The position numbers and the translations under genes were made by a program. From the NCBI GenBank assembly GCA_008690995.1, contig VRMN01000012.1:248001-312000 (forward strand): a stretch of 64,000 nucleotides of DNA, given 5' to 3'. The notes below the pieces were generated by a model. The model had not been told where the DNA came from. It made no database searches and saw only the letters and a program-made list of their open reading frames with translations. This DNA comes from Porphyridium purpureum. Taxonomy: Eukaryota > Rhodophyta > Bangiophyceae > Porphyridiales > Porphyridiaceae. Below are positions 35,683 to 47,001 of the stretch, one piece after another (the stretch's first letter is position 1; each line of letters opens with the position of its first letter).

Positions 35683-37767
35683 TCACAGTTCCCATACGAT
35701 GTGCGGCATGTGCATGGGCACAGGCTCAACTCGGTACAGTGGCTTCACTTCAGGTTCAACTCCTTCAGGGGTGGACGGTGTAGGAGAAGCCTCCGCGGGA
35801 TGGACATCGCTTTTGAGCTCTAATTGCTCGACAGATCCCGATCTTTGGCGGACACGTGAAACATTTTCTCCGAAAGAGGGCTTCAAGGTGGCCTGGAATA
35901 GACGAAGGCTCAGGCGATTCATCTGGTCATCATCGTTCTGGGCGTAGCTCTTTTTGCCCACGCGCTGCTCCTCAATGCGTTCGCTTCCGATCTCAAGCTC
36001 ATCGATCGCAAATTCAGAGCGCCCTACATGGACTACCATTTGTGACTTGGCGTACCTCTCCAGTGCTTCTGAGTCTCCATTCAATAAGATCTGGCCGAGC
36101 GGCCCATCTTCATCTCCACCATAGTGCGTGCGCATGACTCGCTCCTTCAGATGATCAGTCCATCCAGCTTTGCCTCCTTCATGAAGTGCACCACCGCTCG
36201 ACGCATGGCCCTCATTGTGTGCCTTTGATAGTTGTTCTAACCATTCTGACAAACCAGCGTGCTCAAGTACTCCGTCGTGCAAAGCATCGACATTGGCTAT
36301 CAACGCAGCCTCAACAAGAGCACGCTGATCGCTGTCAAGTCCGGCTTCGCCAAGAGCAATGCTTCTGAGCGCATTTGTATCCCCGCCGATTGCAGCGTTC
36401 ACCACGTTGATCTGATCGTCACTGAAGCCGGCTTCTCGAAATACTAGGTTCTGGAGATACTCCGTGTCGCCATTGATCATCGCAGAAGCGAGCGCTCGTT
36501 CCTTTGAATCCATTCCAATCTGCGCGAATGTTATCTCTTGAGCAATCTGTCTAAACCTGTCTGTCTTTCCTGGATCTAATACTGTGTGCACAAGTGTATT
36601 TTGATCTTTGGACAGATTGCTCGCGTCCTCGAGGCCGGTGCTCAGAAACGGGCGTTGTACACCTTCGGCTCTCCTAGAGACCGAAGGGCCACCGACTTTC
36701 AGTGCCACGCGCGCCTGGCTTTCGCTCAAACGCGCTTCTTTGAGTGCACTCACTTTTAGGGCATCTTCGTAAGAGTAACTTTCATCCAAGGCCGCCCTCG
36801 ACAGTTCTCCTGCCGTGCCTTGATACTCGCCGGGAACGTAGCCACCAGTGACCACGGCGACGCCCGCATCAATCAACAGCTCGGCTCCATTTATGTCGTA
36901 ACCTAGCATGCCATCCACCACTGCACTTGCGAAAACTTCACCCAAAGGCCCACCGACCGCATCGCCAGCGGCAGCAGCCGCATGTCGTGTCAAATTTTCA
37001 GCCTGACCAACTCGACCAATGCATTCGGTTGTGTCCTCACCGAAAACCAAGTTCCCAACGTCTTTCAGAGGCTCGAGGATATTCTCATCCCAGAAGGAGC
37101 CGACTGGGGCGGTGACGTCGCCAACCACATCGCCAACGCTTTCGAGCCCGTCTCCGAAATCCTGCCCGAGCCGATCTAATCCCTCCGAGATGGCCTTGAA
37201 AAAATCTGTGTCAGTACCACCATCAATTTCGCGAAGCGAAGCGTCCGCATCGGCAGGACAAAACTCCGCAGAAGGGTCTGCCGTGATGTCCGTGTCAAGA
37301 TTCAGGGCATCTGCAAATGACGAAAAGTCATCAAACGCAGATCGCTCGTCCAATGTGCTGCAAGCTTGTGCAGCTTGTTCCGTGTCCCAAGCCGCGGCCG
37401 ACTCATCAAACGTCAAGTCATCAACTGCAGATATATTGTAATCCGAGCCGAGATCCCCAGGCTCCGTAAAGTCGGCCAGCCCGCTCTCCGCCTCTCCCAT
37501 GGAGCCATCGAGGGTATCTTCATAGTGCCAATCATCGAAATGATCAAGCGGGTCGCCCAAATAGTCCGTATCGATGTAAGGATCGGTCACCGCATCGAAT
37601 GCCGACGCGCAGAGATCATCGTTAAAATTGAAATCAATCGTGTCGATGGAATCGCTGAAAAAGGTATCCGTGTTGTCTATTGTGCCCTCCCACGCACACG
37701 ACCCAAAGTCGGACACGCCTGCGACCGCGTCGCTCCCAAAGGAGGCCAAATCGAATAAAAGCTCCAT
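35683..37767 (-). CDS. Acidic protein with short helical repeats, function unknown
   Basis: 694 residues from the ATG at 37767 (MELLFDLASFGSD); the frame is open upstream but only with GTG. The first 220 residues are extremely Asp/Glu-rich with aromatic spacing (DYLGDPLDHFDDWHYED). A Gly/Ala/Val-rich middle follows (about 280-340). At about 420-540 there are roughly 37-residue helical units ending in EAG[FL]: phrases such as ASAMINGDTEYLQNLVFREAGF, NAAIGGDTNALRSIALGEAGL and EAALIANVDALHDGVLEHAGL. A charged low-complexity tail follows. No known domain recognised. The repeats look like a helical solenoid (protein binding). The acidic head might mimic nucleic acid or bind metal. Composition is clearly coding, with no frame breaks. 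Confidence 0.65.
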   Translation of the reverse strand: MELLFDLASFGSDAVAGVSDFGSCAWEGTIDNTDTFFSDSIDTIDFNFNDDLCASAFDAVTDPYIDTDYLGDPLDHFDDWHYEDTLDGSMGEAESGLADFTEPGDLGSDYNISAVDDLTFDESAAAWDTEQAAQACSTLDERSAFDDFSSFADALNLDTDITADPSAEFCPADADASLREIDGGTDTDFFKAISEGLDRLGQDFGDGLESVGDVVGDVTAPVGSFWDENILEPLKDVGNLVFGEDTTECIGRVGQAENLTRHAAAAAGDAVGGPLGEVFASAVVDGMLGYDINGAELLIDAGVAVVTGGYVPGEYQGTAGELSRAALDESYSYEDALKVSALKEARLSESQARVALKVGGPSVSRRAEGVQRPFLSTGLEDASNLSKDQNTLVHTVLDPGKTDRFRQIAQEITFAQIGMDSKERALASAMINGDTEYLQNLVFREAGFSDDQINVVNAAIGGDTNALRSIALGEAGLDSDQRALVEAALIANVDALHDGVLEHAGLSEWLEQLSKAHNEGHASSGGALHEGGKAGWTDHLKERVMRTHYGGDEDGPLGQILLNGDSEALERYAKSQMVVHVGRSEFAIDELEIGSERIEEQRVGKKSYAQNDDDQMNRLSLRLFQATLKPSFGENVSRVRQRSGSVEQLELKSDVHPAEASPTPSTPEGVEPEVKPLYRVEPVPMHMPHIVWEL

Positions 37768-40367
37768 CGCATGCAATGACTCTCTTTCCTTTCCCTTCAC
37801 ACCCAAACGGCTTGCCAACTGGAAAAACACGACAAGCGCACCCAACCTGCACCTCTCCACGTCTTTCTTACTTGTCGTCTGCCCACAGCGGCAAGCCGCG
37901 ACACGCTCTCGAGCTTCTTTCTCACTCCGTTTCACCGCAGTCAGTCTGCGCGGCGTCGCGCAACGAGGGCAGAAACGTAGCTCGACACTATCCTTGACGC
38001 GCGACTTTTGTCAGAACGGCGCAACCTCTTGCGACCCGACGCGGAGAAAGAAAAAGTCCGCAAATAAACACCGAATTCAAAGGAAATCGGGTTTCGCGGT
38101 GAATTGCGCGGGTTTTCAGGCAGTGCGCGTGTCATTTTATGGATGTAGTCAGCGTTGCTGTGTATGATTTTTGATCTCATGAAAGATGTTGGAAAACATC
38201 GAGAAGGGCACAAAGACTGAGGACCCTTTCAGTGGCCACGTTCGACCGATTGCATCAATCATGTGGTTGATTCCTCGCCGGGACAGTAAAACTTGTCGCA
38301 ACCAACCGGTTTCGCGAGACTTTGACGTCCGTGGAGAAAGCTGATACGCGGCCGTCAGGTGGGATTCACAACACAGACACGCAGCTTTTCTCGCAGGTGA
38401 TGGCTGGTCAGCTGCTTGCCGCTGTGACCGCACAACAAATTGGAAGGCTTCCACATTCTGCACGGTAATCTCTACGTCTAAACTCGAGCAACACGGGCGA
38501 ACCCACCGAAATGGGGCGCGGTACGAATGTACGAGTTAAAGCAGCACTGCATGCCTCACGGCGACGATGGCGATGGACGCAACGAGCAGCGAGCCGCATG
38601 AAAACTATCTACCGCGCCTTGTAAGCACAGCTGCATTGGAGATACCCCATTTCATGACACGCAAATGTAAAACACTTGACTCTCACGAGGCTTCAAAACT
38701 ATAAACGCACGCTCTACTCTTTTAAGTGGACGCCGCAGCAACAGCAGCACATGTATGCGTGTGCCCATGAACAACAAAGTCCGAGCAAAGCCTGCTTCAC
38801 TCATCCAAGCTGCCGATTCATACCGGCGTTGCAACGTATCTCCCCCGAGCCTCCGCGGCCTCACTTGGAATGTTTGTTCATGCAATGCATTACATCACAC
38901 GCATTACATGGTTCCGGGCGGTCCAGTTTGGGTGTACATCAACTGTACTAAGTGTACCGTCACGGCACATTATCGGTTTGAACCGTTTGGCTCTTGTTTT
39001 AGAGCCGGTATTGGAATGCAGCTGGTGAACATGGGCCTGTGAGGTCTTGGTCGTGAATGTGTGCTAGACGTGGCACACGCGCGGGTCGAGCGTGCACGCG
39101 ACGCTGCATGCCGTGCGGCAGTGTTGCGTTCATCCTTGAGCTTGGTGACGATTTGTCAGAATCGTCCGGGCAAAGAAATCTGGTCCAGGCCGGGCGTCCC
39201 GATTTGCTCGCGGGTCGCATGACGAGTGCTTGTGCTCCCAAACGCATCTTCTTTGGCGTGCCGAACAACGCGTCTCCGATCGACTTGGTGGAAAATGTAT
39301 GCCTGGACGTGGGGAATAAGATAGTTGCCGGCAAGGAAAAGTAATGCTTCATCTCAGTGGACTGCAATCTTCGAAATGCTGACCTGCTCGCTTCCGAGCT
39401 TTGAGGAGTATGCAATGCCGGAGCTGGGCATCGTCTACATTCTGGTGTCTTGGATTTCTCCACCGTGTGAAGATGTGGAATAGGTGGCGTTTGGCAGAGA
39501 TCGGGAAATGACAGCGCGGCAAAGGTCTCAATCATGAAGCAGAAATGCAAGAATTGGTAGACCGAATTCCATGCGGATTTTCCAGGCCTGACTCCAGACA
39601 ACGTGCTTTGCGAGTCCTTTGTGCAATCAAAGAGATTTTTGTATCCGAAAACTCACAAAAGGACCGATAAGCTTCGATTTCGCAAGCGATTAGCTAATTG
39701 TGAACCGCACAGTTTTGCCAGCGCAAGCGTGAATGCACGGTCTCAAAGATGCCGGAATGGCATTCGTGGCCATCTTTTTTAACTTTTGAGCGATCATCTA
39801 GCGTACTTTTCCGATTACCGGGTGTCGATCGTTTGAAAGCCAATCAAACGAGATTTTCCGACTCCCTTGCATGCACGCTCGTGCAGAGCTCGTTCACTAT
39901 CACACCAACTATTCAGCCGGTCGCAATAATCGGTTAATCGAATGGGATGACGGTTTAAACGCTTCAGGTACAAAGATCATCGAATATCGCAGTGCCCTCC
40001 GGACGAGATCGACGAAAAATGTCATTCAAATGCGTGCAATTCCTTATCTTCCGTGTTTTCGTATAGAATCAGCGTTCTTTTACAGGAAGCGAGCAACGCA
40101 CTTTTCCGGATGCTGGTGGACGGGAAAAGTACACTAGATGGTGATAGTGTACAGTCCATCGTGAAGCTCTTCCGTGGGAAGATGCCATCGGGCAGCCGCG
40201 TGGGAACGCAGTCGACACAACTCGCATCATGCGCGCGGTTTGGCGCTACGTTCTTCACGCACTATTTAGAGCAAGTTGCGAGTAGACCAAATCACCATAC
40301 CATTCGGTAGCCATCAAGCAACATCCAAGTTCCTTTCACTCGTCCTCATTTCCACCATATTTTGACT
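37768..40367. other. Intergenic, 2.6 kb beside the mobile-element island
   Basis: Upstream flank of the acidic-protein gene, then anonymous sequence up to the Copia LTR. Frames of about 60-200 codons on both strands overlap each other and show no domain. It may contain relics too decayed to name. Confidence 0.35.
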
Positions 40368-40681
40368 TGAAAGCAAACAACCCGATTTGTGATACAATTC
40401 TTGAGCTTTCGCTCCAACTTTATTCCACACAATAACCAATCAACGGGCAAGTGGACAGCAACACTCCTTGCCCGTGAGTGTGCTTGTCCGCGCCCTACGC
40501 TTCGTCGTGCCAAGTACATTTATATCCGCGCGCCGCCGCTTCGCCTACATCCGCGCGCTTCTATTGCATGTCCCCCGCGCGCCCCCACGCGGCACACGCT
40601 TTTGTAACGCCCACCTCGCGTCCACGCGTACCTATCGCCTTGCCGCACCGTTACACTACCTGCTTGCAGTATACTTCTTCA
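40368..40681 (-). repeat. LTR at the 3' end of the Copia element
   Basis: About 314 bp, bounded by TG...CA in the + reading. It pairs with 46126-46418 over about 240 closely matching bases; one end differs in length by about 20 bases. Confidence 0.85.
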
Positions 40682-43600
40682 CACTCCTTTTGCAAATGCG
40701 TGCACCTCGCTCACGTGTTGATGCCGGAGCGCGCGTGCGTCCTTCATCTTGGTAATGCCGAGCAAAGCGTCGCGCATCCTGGCGAATCTCTTGCCTTGGA
40801 GCGGCTTCGTCAGGGCGTCTGCAAGAGTATCGTCTGTCTTGCAGTATTTCATTGTCACGTTTCCCTTTTCCACATGGTCGCGTATGAATCAATGTCTGAT
40901 ATTGTCAGAATACTCTGTTTGTCCTTCAGTGACTGTACACCTAGGAGAGTCGGACGAGTCCACTGCGTGTATAAGTCTCGCCGCAAGCTCCACTAGAGGT
41001 GCCGCGGTAGTGCTTAGAAGGTAAGGGGAAACTATTTTGATATATTCAAAAGGGATTGTGTTTACGTGTGTTACACACCTATAGGCTTGAACTACAGTGT
41101 CAGAGGTCCTCTACAAGGAAGCTCCACACTGAGTCGCCGACGCGCCCGTTACCGTTCCGGCTTCCCGTGCGTTTAACCTTCCGGGTTTTCCGCTACCCGA
41201 TATTAGCGACAGATATTCATGTGGCGGGAGCGCTTTGTCTTTCCGCGGCCCGCTTTGATCAGTGCCATGGCGGCTGTGTTATCCTGTAGGACGAAGACTC
41301 CTGGTACTGCGACCACCTTATGCTGTAACATGTTCGATGCCCACAAGCTCTGACCAACTGCGTCACTGAGACCAACGAGCTCAGCCTCTGTGGAACTTTT
41401 AGTGTTCATCTTTTGCTTCGTACTTGATCCATGCACCACGCCCTGTCCAATACTAATCACGCAGCCCGTATGGCTCTTGTGATCGTCGTGCGTCGCAAAC
41501 GATGCGTCAATGTAAACTCGCATGCCATCGTCTGTCATTCCCAAAGTCAACGCCAACTTACGTGTCTCGTTCAGGTATTTCAAAATCCTCATCATTTTGT
41601 CTGTGTCTTTTTCATTTGGTGATTGTACTCTCGTCGCTAAGAATGAGGCAACCGTAAGCACATCCGGTCTTGTTCGCTTGGCAAGGTAGAGGACCTTGCC
41701 CACCGCGGCATGAGACCACTCCGCGTCAATTGCACTTAGCGGCTTCGCCTCGAGCACCATGAACAGGTCACTTGCTGCAGGCGCTTTGGCGCCTTTCAAG
41801 CTCGGGTATTCGTCTAACAGCCTCTGTACGTAGCCCTCCATACTGACGACGACTTGTCCTCTGCCTGTGTAGTCGAAGACCGTACATAGGTAGTCGAGTC
41901 TCCTGCCGCGGTTTACCGTCAATCTTGGGTACGCCGCTCTTATCTCTGCCAGTACCTCGTCTACCAACCGTTCTGATGTCGCAATGATTTTCATGTCATC
42001 AACGTAGAGCAGCAGGTGAACAACGCCGTCGCTCGTCGCTCTTTTGAACAAACATTCATCGCGAGCGTTCATTACGAAACCGTTTTTTTCCAGGAGCGAG
42101 CATTAAGGTGATCGTAGCACCTTCTTCCCGCATCTATACAGCCGTACAACGCACGCTTTGGTCTGCACGTTACCGCGCCTCCGTGGTTATACTCGGTGTA
42201 CTTGCCGTCCACAGCCACAAGGTATTTGGCCAGCGCGCCTCCTATCCGCACATAGGTGTGTTGACCCGTGTCCGGGAGCGGAACATTCAAAAAGGCGCCG
42301 GGGAAGTCGACTGTGGCGACTGCTGCATTCGTCCTTGCCGCTTCCGCTGCAAGTAGCAGGACCGAGTCTGTCGAAACTGTAGGCGATGAGTAATCCGGAT
42401 ACAGTTCTCTCAACTGCTCAATACCTCCTGCGACCATACGTGCCTTCACCTTCTGAAACTCACCATCACCGGCGTATTTCTCTGTCACGAACATAAAGGT
42501 CGGTATAATTGATTTACGTTGCTCATGCGTGAGGTCCGTAAGCCTCACCGGGTCTAGCACGTCATATCCCTTGCTCGACATTTGATGGAGTTCAGACAGT
42601 ATGGCCTTCAGAGCCACGCTGCCATGCTTGGCTATCGCTTGTCTCACGCTGGCACGATAAGCAACCCTCTTCAGTCCGGCAGACTCCATATCGTTACCCG
42701 CCTTGCGCTTCTTACTCTTGGTCACAAGTGCCCCGGGTTTCTTGCGGTGTGGGCCTTCCTCATCGTGCTGGTGTTCCGCTGCCCTTTTTCGGACACATTC
42801 TTCTTCGTTCATTCGCGCGCGCTCTTTTGTCGTTATTTCCCTGACGAGCTTGGTTTCGCGCTCTTCCAGTGCCTTGATCTTTTCCTCTATTTCTTTGATT
42901 CTCTGGTACACCAGTGCGGGGTGACTGGCCGCAGATTCTTGATTCGCGCCAGTTTCGTACGCGCCACGCACTTCACCTGCACTTTCCGCATAAGCTCCCT
43001 CAACTGGTATAGTATCCTGCCTGCCGTCTTGTTGCCCTTTGCTCGGCGATTCTGTCTGTTCTACGCGCAGTGCGTCACTCGGTGGATAAGACGTGGGGTC
43101 CGCGGATACACCTGGGTCACTTACCGGCGGTTCTGCTAGAGGCCCAGCAGTCGCTGTCGACCCTGGCGCACTCCATTAGGGCCCAGTCAGTGCTTCATCT
43201 TGCCAATCTCCGCTTGCCTCAAGTACTAAGATTGGTGCCGGATCTTGGGCGCTGTACCCTCTCTGTGCAAGCGGCTGCTCCTCGTTGACCTCCACACTTC
43301 CTTCGTATAAGGGCAGAGGCTCCTCTTGCGCGCCAAGCTGGTTCTCCGCTGCGCATAACTCGGTCCCTCGTACGTCTACTGTTCCGGGCTGGTCCATGTA
43401 TTCTCGTCCTTCAGCCATACCTTGCCCAATCTGCATATCTGTGTCTTCGTCCTCCTGAGCATGAGGCGCTTGTGGATCCGTACCTTCTCTCTCATCGTCT
43501 GTCCCGCGCGCCCGCAATTCTTCATCCACCCCGGCTACGTGAGGCATGGTATTCAGAAACGTAATCAGGTGGTCGGGCATGGGTAGTGGCACCCATGTTT

Positions 43601-46125
43601 GCCTCACGACTGTCTGCATTGTGTTCAGGTTCAGCAACTTCCAGCTACCGACGCCATTCTCCATGGCGTGTAGTGCGACGCACCCAATCGTTCGTTGGCG
43701 CATCCTGTTGTCCACCTCTGCGGATCGTGCTTGCACGTAGCTCCCAAATGTCGCTCTCAAGTCTGTCTTCACATTAGGTTTCCGCCCGAAAAACACCGTG
43801 TGCGGCGTCTCTCCTGCATCCGAAGCGCCGCTAGGTATCATGTTTATCCTCTGACGGGCATACTCGACGGCCCCCGTTAACATAACCTTCAGCATCTTAT
43901 ACGGCAAGTCGTAGACGATCACACGTACCCTTTCCTTGATCTGTCGGATCGCCCGTACCGCAGCAGGAACTACTTCACCTGCGGCCGTCAGCTCAGTGAC
44001 CACGCCCGCTTCGCCAAGGTCATTCATCAGCGCTTGGACTGCTCCTTCTCTGTCAAATCGCATCTCGGTAATATCGATGCCGCGCGCGTTAACGCTGGCC
44101 TTCATGCTACGAAGCGCCACCCATATTGAGGTGTCCTTGCTCTTGACCGGCTCCACCAACACGTACTGGGAAGGTTTCAAGACCGCGAGCAAAAACGGCG
44201 ATTTGTCAATGAAAAACAGGTCCGCATGCATCTCTTGCGGCCTACGAGGGCCTGGTATGCCGGTCTCCGGCACAAATGGTGTCGTATGTCCCGTGCTTCT
44301 GCCCTTCAACGCTGCTAGAGACGGGCCCCAGATGCGCTCGGCACGGTCTATGTCGTCGACGACTACATCAACATTCGCGAGGTCGCCACGCGCAACGGTT
44401 CGCTTGAAGCTTGCCAGACCTGGATACCCCAGTTTTTGGTGTAAGTCTCTTGCTGCACTGGCACGCCTTACTTCTTGCGTCGTGCATTGTGCTACATTCT
44501 CTCGCACTGTAGCAACTCCACCTCTTCCTTGATTACCAAGACTGGTCACCCACACAAAGGCGTTCTCTGCGCTTTGTACGCTCATACCGCGGCGTGATCC
44601 CCTGAATCTCTTCACCGGTACACGTGCTGCGTAGATTCCCGTATCGTGTCGTCGAAACTCGAGCCATTGGTCCGCACCTGCTCCTAGTGGCCACCGCACG
44701 CAGCACCGATCGTTCTGTGCGTCGTACTGCACGCAATGCCCATCTTGGACCAGCTTACTCGCAAACAAAATGTTTCCTGTCACCCCGGCGTGGTGATACG
44801 CATTCCCAAACGCGGTGCTCCCTTCCCGCTCCACTATTAGGCCTCCCGCAGCTTCATTGATCCCAAATAGGGTGAGTGCCTTAGAAGACTTTTTAATGGA
44901 TCCAGGCGCAAGGAGACTACGTGTGTTGAATATGTGCTCTGAGGAGCATGTGTCAAAGCCCACTAAGCACTTCTCCTTCAAGCTCTTCTTTCCACCCTTC
45001 GCCAGGCCGCACCATCATGCACGCGGCTGCATGTTTTCCCGCTCGATTTGCTCAACAAGACCCGGCAGGTGCTCACCTTCTCGCATCCGCTCGTGCGAAA
45101 TGCGCGTCGCGTGCTTGCCATACCGCTCCTTCGCACGCTTCGCCTTCCCGATCTTCACCGCCATCTGCTCATCCCTTGGGCGCTCGTCGCAGTCCCTCAT
45201 CAAGTGATCACCACCACAGTTGTAGCAGGTCCTGTCATCCAAGCGCGTCGCGGCCTCTTCGCGTGGCTCACCAGTCACTGCTGCCCACGTCCGACCGATC
45301 AGCGGCTGCCTCGCGTACCCATATTGCGCGACATAGGATACGACCTCGTCAACAGACGCAAACGTCCGAGCCTCGTTCAGGCATTTCCTCGCGGCCTCAT
45401 CCCAACGCGTGCCTTCCAGGCGTGACATGAAGTCTGCTGCTCGGCGCTGCGTGGTCGGTACCAACTCTCCTACTGCCTCCATCGCTAACAGCGCCGCCTT
45501 GAAGCGGACCTTAAAGCTGAGCAAGGACTCGTCATGTCCGACGCGCAGGGTCTCGTATGCATGTCGCGCATATTGCTGATTACGCGTGTTGTCGTCGTAT
45601 CCACGCGTCAGATGCGTCGCCAGCACGCGCTCTACTAGCGCCAACGGATCATTTGCGGAGGCCGCGAGTGAGTCCCAGCCCTCTTTCTCGGCTAGCGCGT
45701 CCTTTGAGGACCTCGACAACTGCCCGAGTATGAAGCCGAAGCACCGCGCCTTGCGGTCCCCGGATATCGCCTTCCTCCCTCTCGCGCGCTGCGAGCCTGA
45801 CCTTGAGCTCTTCTTTGAGTACAAACGCCTCCAAGGATTCCGTCCCAAACGATGCGGCTTGCTCCTCGGTTAACGCCGGAATCGGCTGTGGCACCGGATA
45901 CCTGCGTACTGCCCCGTCAAGCGTGAAAATCATCGCAAGGTCCCCGTATTCTTTGCGGGCGTATTCTCCTACGACCTCTAACCAAAGAACCACTGCGGCT
46001 GGTGCCACATGCACCCCGTCGTACTCCAAGACGGGCAGTGCATTGACCAAGCCATGGTCTCTCACGTGGGCACTGCGCCCCGGCGCACCCCGCTGCTTCC
46101 CGTCTTTCATTTTGCTGTCCGCTTG

Positions 46126-46418
46126 TGAAAACAAACAACCCGATTCTTGGTAACTTTACTGCACACAACAACCAACCAACGGGCAAGCGGACAGCAACAC
46201 TCCTTGCCCGTGAGTGTGCTTGCCCGCGCCCTACGCTTCGCCGTGCCAAGCACATTTATATCCGCGCGCCGCCGCTTCGCCTACATCCGCGCGCTTCTGT
46301 TGCATGTGCCCCGCGCGCACCCCACACGGCACACGCTTTTGAAACGCCCACCTCGCGTTCACGCGTACCTATCGCCTTGCCGCACCGTTACACTAGCGGC
46401 TTGCAGTATTCTTCTTCA
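46126..46418 (-). repeat. LTR at the 5' end of the Copia element
   Basis: About 293 bp, matching 40368-40681. A 12-base inverted match (GCTGTCCGCTTG at about 46114 and CAAGCGGACAGC at about 46183) lies across its inner edge and could form a hairpin. Confidence 0.85.
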
Positions 46419-47001
46419 GTTAGTGGGGATGTGTCATGACTCGCTCCCTCCGCCGTACCCCTCCATGCACTGTACAGCACTGCCCCGCACTGTACCCTAA
46501 CAATCCTTGTCCTTACCGGGCCGCGGTTATTCTTAGGTTCTTAAACAGTCTAACGGTTAGCGTAGGGTAGAGAAGGGTATAAACAGTTAATTTCTATCTC
46601 CACAAACGGTTTACTAGCTTATCTTCTATCATTTTGGCAGAAAATAATTTGAAAGCGAAAATAATTTCTAAGTACTGTGATAGTAAAAATCGTCTGTTTT
46701 CCTATGAAATTTACTTATCGCGTCGCTTCGTGTAAAGTTGAAAACTATTGTCTGCGGAAATGATAGAAGATAATTTGCATATGCCAATCTCCTGTTTTAT
46801 AAGTAAGACGTTACCATCACTCTTTTGGGTTGCGATTAAGCAAGTCAAGCAAGTGCCAAGCATTGAGAGAAAAAAGAGGCGAGTGGGCGAGCCTGTGTGA
46901 GGCGAAGTGCGCCCTTTGTTTTTGTGTTTGAAGCGAATCGCGGTGAGAGTAGACGAAGTCGTGCGAGTCGATTGCTGCGGAAGAGCGAACTGGGCGGCGC
47001 C
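46419..47001. other. Junction between Copia LTR and Crypton coding frame
   Basis: AT-richer sequence (46540-46800). The Crypton frame is open from about 46897, ahead of the first good ATG at 47002. This may include the 5' end of the Crypton and its promoter; its boundary is not visible. Confidence 0.4.

Larger units (their letters stand above)
40368..46418 (-). mobile_element. Ty1/Copia-type LTR retrotransposon, fossil
   Basis: About 6.05 kb, transcribed on the minus strand, with an LTR at each end. Parts in order from the right: gag region with a CCHC zinc knuckle (about 45.0-46.1 kb), protease and integrase region (about 43.2-45.0 kb), reverse transcriptase (about 42.0-43.1 kb) and RNase H (about 40.7-42.0 kb). 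Integrase before reverse transcriptase places it in Copia, not Gypsy. The RNase H end has the Copia phrase KYCKTDDTLADALTKPL. It looks broken, with roughly four to six breaks. LTR divergence of about 5 percent by eye suggests an insertion that is not recent. No clear target-site duplication was found. Affinity to the red-algal PyRE/GalEa-like Copia lineages is possible, untested. Confidence 0.9.

Noticed and set aside
40363-46423. Target-site duplication of the Copia element
   Set aside because: The five bases outside each LTR end as I set them do not match, so no duplication is claimed.
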